Made by a program: the position numbers and the translations under genes. Of a stretch of DNA of 64,000 bases, positions 44,557 through 56,853 are shown in pieces (the stretch's first letter is position 1; every line of letters begins with the position of its first letter). Source of the DNA: Poa pratensis (Eukaryota > Streptophyta > Magnoliopsida > Poales > Poaceae). Under the pieces are notes generated by a model. It saw only the letters and a program-made list of their open reading frames with translations. It had not been told where the DNA came from and made no database searches. The DNA is taken from assembly GCA_947311845.1 (NCBI GenBank), contig CAMZMU010000089.1, forward strand, positions 19,163,338 through 19,227,337, read 5' to 3'.

Positions 44557-47075
44557 TCAGTATAACAGCGCCGGCGCTAGGAGCACCGGCTCGCCCAACC
44601 CAAAATCCGTTGTGATAAGAAGCTCGGGATGGACACCCAGCTTCGAGTTGAGCAGATTAGCTTTGTGACAAATGTTCACATAGATTATACTCTTCACTTT
44701 GGTGATGCCAAAATGCACACACATATCAAGCAAGCCCTCAGATTTCCATTCTTCTTTCTCGACATCAAGATACTGGTCAATGCCATTTAGAGAATTGTTG
44801 CTCTTGATAGTGACTACTAGAGGATTACTCATGAAACTGAGTGCAAACTCAAGGACCTTTGGAGACAGAGTACTTGTGAAGAGGCCAATCTGTATAGCTG
44901 ATGAGAGGTACCAAGAAAAATCATTGATCTACAGAAGATAAGAACATAAGTTTCAAACATGCATATATCGTTTATGGTTGCAGTTGCGTATAAACAAACA
45001 ACGTGCCAACAACATAGAATGAAAAAACAGGTGTATAGGATATGCAAATAGAAACGTAACCAGGTATAACACCTACACCATCATAGAAATGAACAGAGTC
45101 AGAACTTTACCCTGTCCATGTAACTGCTTATCACATCCTCTTTTGCAAATAGAATCATCTTGATGTGACTGGGGCGAAGAAGTGACTTGTGGAACAGATC
45201 AAGGATATAAGAGCAAGTCCAGCAGTTCCCCTATACATTCTCCCCTATATGTCCATGTAGGGGACTCCCCTAAAATGATTCCTCCCCTATATTTTCGTCT
45301 TCTCCGGCAGTTCCCCTATATCACATTCAACAATTTTTTAACAATATTTGTAACCAACTAATAAACAGTTATTTGATACGAAATAGATCATACAACACAG
45401 GAACTAGTTCATATAACACAGGAACATTACATTCCGAGTGATGCAACTTTTTTATTCCCCGTACCTCTGTGTTCATGGCAGCAGACAGAGGTCGAAGAAG
45501 ACACAAGTAAAGTTCAGTACAACATGTACTCATATATGTCCCTCGAAATAGAAAAGTTTCAACACGAATTTTGTGCGGAAAGGCGAGATGAACGAGCTCG
45601 TGAAAGGATTTATCAAAACGTCAACCGAGTGCGACAAATTTGACAAAATTCGTCTAAAAAAGTTTCGAACGTCGGTTCAAAATTGGCAAGCTATGATCGA
45701 TGAAACTTGAAACCAAGTATGGGAATGGAACCTACTCATCGATACACACATATTTCATGTAAACAAAATTTTAAATCGAAGTGTATTTGTGTAGATCAGA
45801 GAGCAAGTGAAAATGAAAAGGGGAAAAAACATACTGATGGTGCTTAGCCTTATGGAGCGCTCCTGGAGAGGCAGGGAGCGCGTGGCTAGAGCCTGGAGGC
45901 GCTCATGATGCTCGGTTGCTTTAGCTGGAGGCAGAGATGCCGGAGTTGGGGTTGCTCGTGCTCGAGACGAGCTTGCTTGCGCTAGCTCATGGTGCCCCTC
46001 TACTCTGGCCATCTCCGACGTCGTCCGAGCACCGCATCGTCACTGCCTCGCCTTCCTCTACCTCCGGGACAAGTGAATCGAGCTGGGAGCCCGCCGTTCG
46101 TCGGCCCCGTGCTCGTCTTCCCCGACTCCGTCCACTGCCGACCGCCGTCAATTAGCACCTCCCCGAGCCTCGCTAGCGTGTCCAGGAGCTTCACCTCGTC
46201 GTCGTCTTCGTCACTGCTGGAGGAATCGAGCTGGGATGCTCGGGATCGAGCGGATCGTGCTCGTCTTCTTCACTTGCGCGTCCTCGATGGTGGAGAAGAA
46301 GAGAGAGCGCACATCCGTGGTGGCGGGAGGACTCTTCCCCGTGCGAGCGGTTGCTCGGGGCGACGGATCGGGGACGCCTCCGCCTCCCCGATGCGTAGGG
46401 GAGAGGAGCGTCTGGGTCGGGGACGCCGATAATCGGGGAGCTGTTTCGGGGAACTGCTGGAGGGCGTTTTCTCTCCTCTCTCCCCTACAATCGCTATTGG
46501 GGGGCCTTTCGGGGCACTGCTGGACTTGCTCTAACCAGGGGTTCCAATCACAACATGCACACCACTGGAAAGAATCCTTTGGTCATCTATTGCCAACTTC
46601 CTACCAGAGCAAGCATGAACTTTAACACCCAGGTAACGCCCAACTCCACTGATTGCATTCCTCATATGCTGGGCATGATGAGGAGCATGAACTAGCACCA
46701 AGGCCTGGCAATCCATTAGAGTACAATCGATCCTTTGAAGCATGCCGCACACAAAAGATGACCTCTTGCCCATTCCATATAGCCCTTGCAAGAATACATT
46801 CTGACCAACGCAGATGGGAACAATTCCTTTTTGCTGAATAAGATAAGGCTCCTTAAAACCTAGTACAAACAGAATTGTAAAATGAAAGTATGCTCGAACT
46901 GATAGAATTAAATAAACTTGCAATTGACGGAAATGCTCGAAAGTAACTACAGTTGTAAGACGCTTGAGAGCATAGAATGTAATCTACCATAAGCTCGTAT
47001 GCCACGAAGGAGTCTTGGTTCAAAGCCCATGTCTTCAAACTTCTCATAAGATACTCTGGCAAACTCAGTTGGCAT
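44557..47075 (-). pseudogene. eIF4A-like DEAD-box derived gene with degraded motifs
   Basis: Three exons follow plant eIF4A structure. Exon a, 47075-46988, is PTEFARVSYEKFEDMGF to RGIRAYG. Exon b, 46859-45111, is split by a PIF element. Exon c, 44928-44557, starts INDFSWYL. Splice sites are GT/AG and phases agree; without the insertion the coding length is 885 nt (294 codons plus stop) with no internal stop. Homology covers the Q motif (FKEPYLIQQKGIVP), GVKVHACSG, QRILSSGVHVVIGTPG, LRPSHIKM, VLEFALSFMSNPL and VEKEEWKSEGLLD. Catalytic motifs are altered: the P-loop is GMGKRSS instead of GTGKTA, AKED stands in place of DEAD, and TST in place of SAT. About 30 residues before LITTD are missing, and the tail after LITTD is unrelated. 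It cannot be an active helicase; whether it was ever a dominant-negative or structural paralogue is speculation. An undetected exon upstream of 47075 is possible. Confidence 0.75.
45211..46531. mobile_element. PIF/Harbinger element inside the eIF4A-like exon
   Basis: 1321 bp with termini GAGCAAGTCCAGCAGT and its inverted copy ACTGCTGGACTTGCTC. TAA is duplicated at 45208-45210 and 46532-46534. No transposase is recognised; the right half (45840-46500) is GC-rich with repeated cgagctgggag words and may be captured sequence. It interrupts the eIF4A-like exon between GTPG and YILDLFHKS. Confidence 0.88.
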
Positions 47076-48125
47076 GCACTGTCGCACTTGGATTCTTCAG
47101 TTCTACTCATACAACCTGGTCCCCGAATTCTAGCACACGACATATGATGCTGTGCTGGCATCTTTGACCTCTTAATCGAGCTATGTTTTGACATCTTAAT
47201 CAAGCTATGTTTTCTACTCATAAAAGCGTAACTACAATGGGACAGAAAGAGCGCGAAAGAAAGCGGTTCCTTCTCATTTTGAGACGACAGAAAAAGGCTA
47301 CGCAACGCAACCGTGTATATATATACTGTAGTTGGCACGCAACGCAATGCATGCACGTTTTCGTGTTATGTGAAGCACACTACACTCCGACCAAACGATC
47401 GATCACATCAGTTCTCGATCTTGTCGAATAAAAGAAGTCTAGCGCATCACAGGGATAGGAAGGATCGAACGAACCCGATGGTAGATGCTACGGAGTAACA
47501 ACGATGAAGGAAGAGAGAGAGACAGCGCAGCTTAATTAGTTACTCCTGTTTGCCATCGCGACCAGAAATCAAGAAGAAGCTGCACCTGCAGGTGCTTTCA
47601 CGGGCCGGGCCACTTATATATGTGAGCCATGCACGTGGATAGATGGACCTCACTCTGCTTTGCTTGTTTGTTGCTCAAGGGGCAAGGGGTCCTTCTTAAA
47701 TATTGTTCACTTCTTTCATCAATCATTATGTAAGATTTTTAGGGTCTGTTTTGTGTAAACTATATTTAAAATCTAGGAGTAAAATGTCATGACAATATTG
47801 TTTCAAGGAGAATCCGGATCTGTTATCAAATATCACGGGAAGTACACATCACTTTATAACATGATAAAATCACATCGATGTCACTAAACCATCTTACGAC
47901 CACCACCGCCGCGCTGATGTGCCGATGTTGCCGCTCTCCTCTGGAGATGGATTGAGGTTGTTGATGACAACCGGGAACTTTTTGTGCACATGTCCTTAAG
48001 GACCAACGCCCAGAGCTTCAGTCATCGTCATTGAACCCTTAAATTGAACCGAATCTTCTCCAGGGGAGTAGCGACCAGACTATTTCCCACCATTTTCAAC
48101 TCACCGGCGAAATTGCCACCTCTGA

Positions 48126-48984
48126 AAGAACGACACAAAAATAGCATGCCTTATATTTTGGGATGGAGGGAGTATTTGGAATAAAAGAAACACAATACCT
48201 CTGAAAGAAGCCTCTCTTTTTCTAAGAAATATTGACTTGCTTGCAACTACACATCATGGCCTGGCTTTTCAGGTTAATGATACGTGAAGATCTGCCTGGC
48301 TAAAGATTTGTCCGATGAAAAAGAAAAGATATTTAAATCCTTCTTTCTAGAAACAAACCAAGATAATTCCGCCTTGGATAAGTTAACGATCCGTGACCAG
48401 GGGCAGAGTTTCCATTAGGGCAAGGTAGGGCGGCCGTCATACCTTGACTTTTGACAGAAATATTCATATGCCCGTGTTTTTCTGAATCATTTCAGTGGTC
48501 GTATGTCAAAAATGGACTCTGTATGAGAAAGTTATGCTTATTTTAGTCAACACTGCACAAAACTGGGTCCGAACCGAAAGGAGGGACTAGCTCTAGTCTA
48601 ATGTGAAATCAACTATTTCTCTTTGCAATAGATAATTCTCAATGTAACAAAACCTGATTATAAACAATATTATAGGTGGGGGTATTTAAGTAGGATTTGA
48701 GAGTATCTTGGCCACTTTATGACGGGTCAAAACCAACTTTAGGTATTTGATGATTATGTTTTACGATACTTTAGATCTTTATACTTTAATAATCTACAAA
48801 GTCAATGTCTTTGGTTAATAATGTGAGGACATGTTGCTCAGTTAAAAAACTGATGGTCGGAACCTCCCTCGGAAGATATCAATTTGCGTAGAAAATAACA
48901 TCATAATTCTAAGTTTTAATGAAATGGTAACAAAACAAATCAAGAAAAAGGGAAGACGTCAGGTCATTTTTTAATTTTCGTAAT
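48126..48984. other. N1-specific AT-rich segment
   Basis: Not present in N2. Begins near a lone Stowaway-type end (ttgggatggagggagta, about 48158-48174). No gene is recognised upstream of the hAT-like fragment. Confidence 0.45.
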
Positions 48985-49236
48985 GTGGACACCTTCTATG
49001 TTGCAATAGACCGTATTGCCATCAATTTTTACCATCGCTTAAATGAGGTATCTTCAGATTTGTTTGAGAACTTATCTTGTCTTGGTTATTTCTGTAGATT
49101 TTTCCTTTTTGAAACTTGTCTTTCATTTAACAAAATTTGTCAGACGAATATTTCTTTGAAAAATGTCAAAGTGTTTCCTTTGCTGAAACCGAAATCAGAA
49201 CGAGATGTTGAACTGGTGACTCTATTATATCAATGA
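48985..49236 (+). pseudogene. hAT-type transposase C-terminal fragment
   Basis: The frame reads DTFYVAIDRI, then RLNEVSSDLFENLSCL, ending KSERDVELVTLLYQ. This resembles the C-terminal part of plant TTF/zf-MYM hAT transposases, in which FNEVSSELL...LSCL is typical. Only about 83 codons remain. No terminal repeats were located. Confidence 0.5.
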
Positions 49237-49619
49237 ACCAAAGGAAAGTGCTACCATAACATCAATCTGATCGTATGCATATTAATTGTACATGTTCTCA
49301 TACCGATGTCTTTACCTTGGATAGAGCATGTTCCAAGTGCGAGAAATCAATCCAACTCATTGATCACGAATTTCTGTTATCCACGAATTCGGAAGGAGAG
49401 TTTAGTCCAATTTAACGACATTTAATAAATTTGTGCTTGAAGCCACTTGGAGTGATTTTGAAGGTATTAATAGCTTGACTACTTTGGACAACTGTAACTT
49501 GCATGTTCATGTTTACAAAAACAATGTCAAGTAGTTTTTACATCTTACCATGGGGATGGGGGGCAATGACCGTTGTATATCCACCTAAGCAATTAAGAGC
49601 ATAGCAGAGCAGCTACAGC

Positions 49620-49925
49620 GAGATGGAGCGACAGCCTTGCTGATCGACGGGCAGTGTGTGGTCGTCGACGAAGCTGAACTCCAGGCGGCAATTCAGTCGC
49701 GTCCAAAAATGCAGCTTGGGGAAGACGCCCATCTTCCAGCTTGTGCATGCCTAGCCGGAGAACTCGAGCGTCACCACCGCTGCCTTGAGTTCCAATTGCA
49801 TCGCCAACTTCCCGATGGCGTCCAGGCGTGCACCATCCGACACCACTTGGTACGCAGCAGGACGTAGCTCCTCAGCGCGACCGAACGGCTTGGCCTTAAG
49901 CATCGCAAGGTCGGCTCTTTAGCCT
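49620..49925 (-). pseudogene. LEA_2/NHL-type gene fragment (N1)
   Basis: The minus strand resembles the C-terminal half of the LEA_2 gene at 59400-60058 and the fragment at 59050-59245. Shared words include gctgaactccaggcggca, cccatcttccagct and gcatcgccaacttcccgatggcgtccagg. No continuous frame remains. Confidence 0.6.
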
Positions 49926-50229
49926 CTGCATAACTAGGATGCACACAGCCGACAGAAGTTCAGTAGTACGAAACGAAAAAAGACGAATTACATATCATGA
50001 TGAGAAATTGTAAAGATGCCTAAGGTGTTGGAGGGCTGATCCGCAAATTATGCTGTCGTCCATGTTGCCGTATCCTCCAGTCTTGTACACACCTCCATAA
50101 ACAGGTATCGGTGCTCCACACGTTGCAACTGAGACCACAAACAGAGCGTAGCTATACTCCTGTAGATGACCTTCATGAGAGAACAATTTTTATCGTTAAA
50201 AACCTTATATTTCTAAACAGCCTGGCACA
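49926..50229. other. Unassigned end of unit N1
   Basis: A short minus-strand frame (50186-49995; ALFVVSVATCGAPIPVYGG) is open, but I recognise no family. No repeat structure. Confidence 0.3.
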
Positions 50230-50408
50230 TTACGGGATAGGAAGGATCGAACCCGTTGGTGGATGCTACAGAGTAACGATGAAGGAAGACAGAGAGACAG
50301 CGCAGCTTAACTAGTTACTACTGTTTTGCCATCGCGATGAGAAATCAAGAAGAAGCTGCAGGCGCTTTCACGGCCACGGCCACCTTATACATGTGAGCCC
50401 CAGATGCA
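50230..50408. repeat. Start of tandem duplication unit N2
   Basis: Matches 47449-47638 of N1 (tacgggataggaaggatcg ... gcgctttcacgg ... gtgagcc). It is interrupted at 50409 by a CACTA element. N2 resumes at 54829. Confidence 0.82.
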
Positions 50409-51059
50409 CACTACCGGAAAATTGAGATTTGCCATGCGGCACGGTATATGCCGTGAGCCTCAGAAACTCGGAACACGGCAAAGTATATTTTGCCGTGTAG
50501 GCAATAGGAACATCACGGCAAAGATTTCAGGCACGGCATGCGAAGATACGACCCACGGCAAACTAAAAACGCACGGCACAATATACTTTGCCGTGATCCT
50601 TCCAGTACCTACACGGCACACATTTTGACCAGATCCCAAACTCTGCCGCCCTCGCCAATAATTCGCGGGAAATATTTTTGCACTGGCGGGAAACGATATT
50701 TGCCGTGTAGATGTAGAAATATGCACGGCAGAGAGCTGACAAATTTTCGCGCGCACTAAATAATTTGGCGGCAAACTCTTTGCCGTGTAGCCATATGCAG
50801 GCATCACGGCAAACATGCTCTTTGCCGTGCGCCGTACTGTTCACATCACGGCAAACCTACTCTTTCAATTTTTTTTATTTTGCTTTGTTTATTTACTTTG
50901 TGAAGTCTTGTAATACATTAATTTACTTCACTTAATATGGTTCTCGAAAATTTAGATAAACCCTCCGGTGTGGGCCGCATATGTGTCGATCGAAACCCCG
51001 AACTTAGTAAACCTACGTGTGAGGTGTCGTCTAGCCCCGTGTGACATAAACTAGTCGGA

Positions 51060-52650
51060 ACCCCGGAGCGTCGGAAACCCACCCAAAACTAGGTTGTGAC
51101 ATAAAATATGTGTACAAGTGTGTTGGGTGTTCTGGAAGTGCAAGAACTTACTCCGGTGTGTGACCCTCTTCACCGGCCGCACTCTCTCTCCACTAACTTT
51201 CTAGACTAATAGGTGAAATCTCCCGTTTCGGGGGAACCGGGGTCATTCTTGTGAGAACATGTGATAGTAGTAGGGTTTCCATGTTCCTATGGCCTAACCA
51301 AGCAAAAAAAGTCCACTGGCCTACCCCCTTTCGACGCACGTCTATAGGGGTACACGGAAACGTTAGGGTTTTTCCAGCGGATTCGGGGTTTCGCCGAAGC
51401 GGGGCCCCGGAGCGTCGGAACCCCACCCAAACCTAGGTTGTGCCATACCATATGTATACAAGTGTGTTGGGTGTTGTACATGTGCAATATCCTACTCCTA
51501 GGTGTGACCGGCTTCACCGACTTCACTTTCTCTCTAGTGAGTTTCTGCACTTAGAGGTGAAAACTCCCCTTTCGGGCGAACCGGATGGAATCTTGTGTTG
51601 ATTTGGGGTAGACTTTGGTTTCTCATGTTCCTATGGCCTAACCTAACACAACCAAGCAAAAAAGTCCACTGGCCTACCCCCTTTCGACGCACGTCTATGG
51701 GGGTACACGAAAACGTTAGGGTTTTTCCAGCGGATTCAGGGTTTCGCCGAAGCGGGGCCCCGGAGCGTCGGAACCCCACTCAAACCTAGGTTGTGCCATA
51801 CCATATGTATACAAGTGTGTTGGGTGTTTTACATGTGCAATATCCTACTCCTAGGTGTGACCTGCTTCACCGACTTCACTTTCTCTGTAGTGAGTTTCTG
51901 CACTTAGAGGTGAAAATCCCCTTTCGGGCGAACCGGATGGAATCTTGTGTCGATTTTGGGTAGACTTTGGTTTCTCATGTTCCTATGGCCTAACCTAACA
52001 CAACCAAGCAAAAAAATCCACTGGCCTACCCCCTTTCGACGCACGTCTATGGGGGTACACGGAAACGTTAGGGTTTTTCCAGCGGATTCGGGGTTTCGCC
52101 GAAGCGGGGCCCCGGAGCGTCGGAACCCCACCCAAACCTAGGTTGTGCCATACCATATGTATACAAGTGTGTTGGGTGTTGTACATGTGCAATATCCTAC
52201 TCCTAGGTGTGACCGGCTTCACCGACTTCACTTTCTCTCTAGTGAGTTTCTGCACTTAGAGGTGAAAACTCCCCTTTCGGGCGAACCGGATGGAATCTTG
52301 TGTCGATTTGGGGTAGACTTTGGTTTCTCATGTTCCTATGGCCTAACCTAACACAACCAAGCAAAAAAGTCCACTGGCCTACCCCCTTTCGACGCAAGTC
52401 TATGGGGGTACACGGAAACGTTAGGGTTTTTCCAGCGGATTCGGGGTTTCGCCGAAGCGGGGCCCCGGAGCGTCGGAACCCCACCCAAACCTAGGTTGTG
52501 CCATACCATATGTATACAAGTGTGTTGGGTGTTGTACATGTGCAATATCCTACTCCTAGGTGTGACCGGCTTCACCGACTTCACTTTCTCTCTAGTGAGT
52601 TTCGGCACTTAGAGGTGAAAACTCCCCTTTCGGGCGAACCGGATGGAGAC
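51060..52650. repeat. Tandem array, unit about 353 bp
   Basis: The landmark atgttcctatggcctaacc recurs at 51281, 51625, 51977 and 52330 (spacing 344, 352 and 353). The first unit is diverged and preceded by a partial unit from about 51060. Later units are nearly identical, so they arose by recent expansion or are homogenised. The array ends exactly where the coding exon at 52643 begins. Confidence 0.92.
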
Positions 52651-52950
52651 CCGCCCACGAGTTTCGAGTCTACTTGTCGACGAGCTCCGGCAGAAGCAGG
52701 TGCTCTATGAGCAGGAGCTGGAGCAGCAGCGGGAGCAGATTCGGCAGCAGCAGGAGCAGATGCGGCAGCAGCAGGAGCAGCAGCAGGAGTTCTACAGGCA
52801 GCAGCAGGAGCATTCCAGGCTGATGGTGGAGTGGATGTTTGGCACGGTGCAGCGCCTTGCTCCTGGGGGGGACGGGGTTGTTGCCATGGGAATGTTCCCT
52901 CCACCGCCTCCACCGACGTTCTCATGGGTATGTTCTCAAAGTTCTCATTC
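52643..52950 (+). pseudogene. Q-rich coiled-coil exon of CACTA ORF
   Basis: The frame opens METRPRVSSLLVDELRQKQ, continues with heptad-like QQEQMRQQQEQQQEF, then LMVEWMFGTVQRLA and PPPPPPTFSW, and reaches a likely splice donor near 52926 (ATGGGTATG). The glutamine-rich coiled coil followed by a short C-terminal tail resembles the end of plant transposase_24-type (En/Spm ORF1-like) proteins. The upstream exons appear replaced by the tandem array. Confidence 0.5.
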
Positions 52951-53492
52951 TACCCATCTTATTGTTGTAACTAAATTACTTGTGTAATGCGAGCCTTTTG
53001 CATGTTGTAGGTGAATCCACCATCGGCGGGTGGATCTCACTCCATGGCGCCGCCGCTGGGTGGCCAGGGCAATCCGGAGGGGGAGTCCCATAACGCCAAC
53101 CCTAGATGTTGCCGGAGGCTACCGTTGGTATGCTCCCCGACTTGTCATTGCCATTGCCACTTTAGTTATGATTTCAACTTCCTACCTCTCTCATTATCTT
53201 TTTGCAAACGTGTAGGACGATGACACTCAGTGATGTTGAGGACCTATTCCACCGCCGGAAGGCCTGTACAGGTTAGTTATGATTTCAACTTGCTACCTCT
53301 CTCATTCGAAAACTTACTTCATGTCTCACTTAGATCAACATAGCCAATCAATGAATCTCAAATGGTCACTTGTGTTTTTTGGGTTACCACATAGATCAAC
53401 ATGTGTTTATTGTTTACTTCATCTAAACTTGTGCTCTATACATGACATTTCCACTTTGTTAGTTTAATGATGCACATGACATTTAGCTATTT

Positions 53493-53790
53493 TAGTTGTC
53501 AAACTTGCTATCCGTCCATCTTCGCCTATGCTTATTCTTATTCAAACTTCCTATTTCGATCTATGCTTATTCCACTTTGTCAAACTTGCTACTTTAGTTG
53601 TCAAACTTGCTATCCGTCCATCTTTGCCTATGCTTATTCTTATTCAAACTTCCTATTTCGATCTATGCTTATTCCACTTTGTCAAACTTGCTACTTTAGT
53701 TGTCAAACTTGCTATCCATCCATCTTCGCCTATGCCATTTAGCTTTTCCCACTTTGTCCTCTATGCTTATTCAAACTTCCTATTTTAGTT
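53493..53790. repeat. 102-bp tandem repeat
   Basis: tttagttgtcaaacttgctat recurs at 53493, 53595 and 53697 with tccgtccatcttcgcctatgc between. There are about 2.6 units in the non-coding part of the CACTA element. Confidence 0.88.
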
Positions 53791-54828
53791 GTCAAACTCA
53801 TGATTTTTGTTTGAACTTGTAGGAGGATCATCAACGACGTCCATCTTCGCCATCCGTCCATCGTCGCGGAGTTCATGTGGACATTTAGCTATGAAACTCA
53901 TGAATGATGCCTATGTGCTGTTTGAGACTATGTTTGTGCTATTTGGAGTCATGTTTGTGGACTTTAAACTATGTTTGTGATATGTGGAGTCATTTGTGGA
54001 CTTTGAGACTATGTTTGTGCTCTAATTGTGCTCAAATTGTGATTTATGTGTGATATGGCCCCTATATGGGTTGAATTTGATGAATTATCTGTGTATTGCT
54101 ATCTGTGCATTATCTGTTGCTATCTGTGTATTTTCTGTAAAATGCAGGAATTTATAAAAAAATCGACAAAATGGTGCCATATGGTCAATATGCCGTGTGG
54201 ATGCACACGGCAAAGACATTTGCCGTGCAAAGGATCACGGCAAAGCCCACCACGTGGCGCGTGCCTGTGCAACCTGGCAATGTGGTGCTGACCATTTGGT
54301 CAATATGCCGTGCGCAAACAATCACGGCAAAGGTGCAAATGTTTGCCGTGCGCAAATGATCACGGCATAGCCCACCACGTGGCGCGTGCCTGTGCTTGAT
54401 CAAAGGGGTGTTGGCCGTGGTGTTAGATGCACGGCAAAGGTTTAGGCTTTGCCGTGATGACCTCCAGCCGAAGCACGGCAAAGGTTTAGGATGTGCCGTG
54501 ATTCCCTCCAGCCGACGCACGGCAAAGGTTTCGGATTTGCCGAGCTTTCTCCCTGGAAACTCACGGCAAAATGGAGGCGCACGGCAAAGGCAGGTTCCGG
54601 TCGTTGACCACGTCTGACAGTAGGCTGGCGCACGGCAAAATAGCAACGCACGGCAGAGGTCTTTGCCGTGCTGTTTTGTCCAGGGATCACGGCAAAGATT
54701 CTTTGCCGACACGTATTAGGCCGTGTGGGCTTTGCCGTGCAAACAGGCACGGCAAATCCTTTGCCGTGCTCCGACATGTCTTTGCCGTGTCCTTTGCCTA
54801 CACGGCAAATTTCTGGATTCCGGTAGTG

Positions 54829-55716
54829 GCACGTGGATATATGGACCAGACAGGCCGCGACTGGACTCGATGGACCTCACTCTGCTTTGCTTGTTTGTTG
54901 CTCAAGGGGCAAGGGGTCCTTCTTAAATATTGTTCACTTCTTTCATCATTCATTATGTAGGATTTTTAGGGTCTGTTTTGTCTAAACAATATTTAAAATC
55001 TAGGGGTAAAATGTCATGATAGGTTTTTTTTTAAAGAAGAATCCAGATCCGTTATAAAATATCACGAGAAGTACAAAGCACTTTAAACATAATAAAAAAT
55101 TGCATCGATGTCACTAAACCATCTTACAACCACCACCGCGACGCTGATGCGCCAATGTCGCCGCTCTCCTTTGTAGATGGATTGAGGTTGTTGATGACAA
55201 CCGGGAACTTTTCGTGCACATGTTCTTAAGGACCAACGCCCAGAGCTCCGGTCATCCTCATTGAGCCCTTAAATTGATCTGATTTTTTTCACACCAAACC
55301 TTGTAGCATACCTGAGATCCATCACTCCATGGGAGTAGCGACTGGACTATTTCCCACCATTTTTAACGCCACAGGTGAAATTGCCACTGATGAGGTGGAC
55401 GAGGAAACGAGTACACCTTATTCTCGTTTCGCGAAGCGCTGTCATATCCACCATAACATGGTTACAATCTCCACGAAAGTAACCGAGCACGTGTCCATGC
55501 AGTTATCGAAACCAACCGACAACATTCGGACGGGATTGACTTCAGAGTTGAGAGTCGACATGGGCCCGGACCGTTCGGCAACTTATCGGCAACGGGAAAT
55601 GCCATATATTCCTCGGCCACCGGCCAGAAACTAGCGGCATTAAATTAATTTGTGCTTCAAGCAAGTTGGAATGCTTTTTGACGATATTTATAACTACTTT
55701 GGACAGCCGAAACTTG
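54829..55716. repeat. Unit N2, middle part
   Basis: Resumes N1 homology at gcacgtggatatatgg (N1 47630-48125), then N2-specific sequence 55385-55630 with an open frame I do not recognise, then homology to N1 49410-49490. Confidence 0.75.
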
Positions 55717-56853
55717 GGCCAAATCGACAGAACTGATCTTGAGGCAAAATTTCAACCAAAAATGATCCTAGTTTAATTTTTTAGTCCAATCTAACCTATT
55801 TTGCTACCGCTCAACATGCTGGCGGTAAGATCAGCTGTGGTACCGCCAATATCGCTGACGGTAGCCATTCCGGTCAACGATGATCTAGTAAAACTTGACC
55901 ATGCTGACGAGGCAGCTTACCGCCGATACTTCTGGCGGTAGCTCTCGAAGCCAACCGCCGTCTTCAGTGACGGTACCATACATATCCTACCGCCTGCGCC
56001 TCGGACGGTAGCTCCAAAGCTACGCGCGGTCAAGAGTTGGACGCTGGGCTGGTTGCATGCGTCGCTGCATGCGCCAGGCGATGGAGTGCTACGCGCAGCT
56101 AGTGTGCCGTGTGCCGTGTGCAGCCAGCTGGCTGCCTAGCAGTTTGCTAGCTAGTTTCAATTGCAACTTTTCTTACAAGGAAAATTATATGTATATATAG
56201 CAGGAGATGCAATAAATCTTATAAAATGGCAAGTCATTTAAAAATGTAAGTACAGAAACACGTAAAATCCAACAAATCAAAAATATGTATACTGCTTAGA
56301 AAAATAGTTTATGCTCAAACAACCACTGTGAAATTATTTTTGTATACAAAAGGATTATGATAAGTTTGTACTAAATGACCCAAATTATCTGTGGAGTTTA
56401 TTAAATCCTATTTTATTTTTAAAATATAAATGTACAACTTAAATTTAAATACGATCAAACAGAATATTTCAACACATGTTTCTATTTGTTTAGAGATTTT
56501 ATTTTATTTCCTCTTGTTCACGTCCCAAATTTTTCTCAATTTCAGAATGTTAAAACTCTGATATGTGATTGCTAAGACTTCCAAGATAACTACTAGTCCT
56601 AAATGGTGTGACCTAATTATTTATCTTGTAGCCATTTTGCTAAAATACTCGATATACATAAAGTACACTACACTTGTAGTTCCTCTTTAAAAGGCCCGTT
56701 TTGCTTGAAAGAAAATATTCTAAACATGTAACTTTTTTGGTTCAACAAGCCAGTTGGATATTTACAAGAAAAAAGTCATGGCTCTCGGTGTATAAAAATA
56801 TAGTCGTGACGGTTGAGCATGGACGAATCTACTTTCAGTCGTGATGGTTGAGC

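Larger units (their letters stand above)
47440..50229. repeat. Tandem duplication unit N1
   Basis: Starts gggataggaaggatcgaac, repeated at 50231 where unit N2 starts. N1 matches N2 at 47640-48125 (54830-55380), 49395-49560 (55640-55716 and 58866-58930) and 49620-49925 (59050-59245). It preserves empty sites for the CACTA and Mutator-like insertions of N2. It has its own insertion or divergent segment at about 48126-49394. Confidence 0.82.
50409..54828 (+). mobile_element. CACTA transposon with tandem array, non-autonomous
   Basis: 4420 bp with termini CACTACCGGAA and TTCCGGTAGTG, and a 3-bp duplication GCA (50406-50408 and 54829-54831). Subterminal regions (50430-50850 and 54190-54815) are packed with TTTGCCGTG/CACGGCAAA words in both orientations. 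The N1 paralogue at about 47625-47640 (ccatgcacgtggata) shows the empty target. No TNP2-type transposase is recognised. Confidence 0.93.

Noticed and set aside
48155..48176. Complete Stowaway MITE in unit N1
   Set aside because: Only one end (gggatggagggagta) is visible; no matching inverted end was found nearby.
50409..54828. CRISPR-like array from the regular 353-bp and short TTTGCCGTG repeats
   Set aside because: Units are long, directly adjacent without unique spacers, and sit between CACTA termini in plant DNA. The short words are transposase-binding-type subterminal repeats in both orientations.
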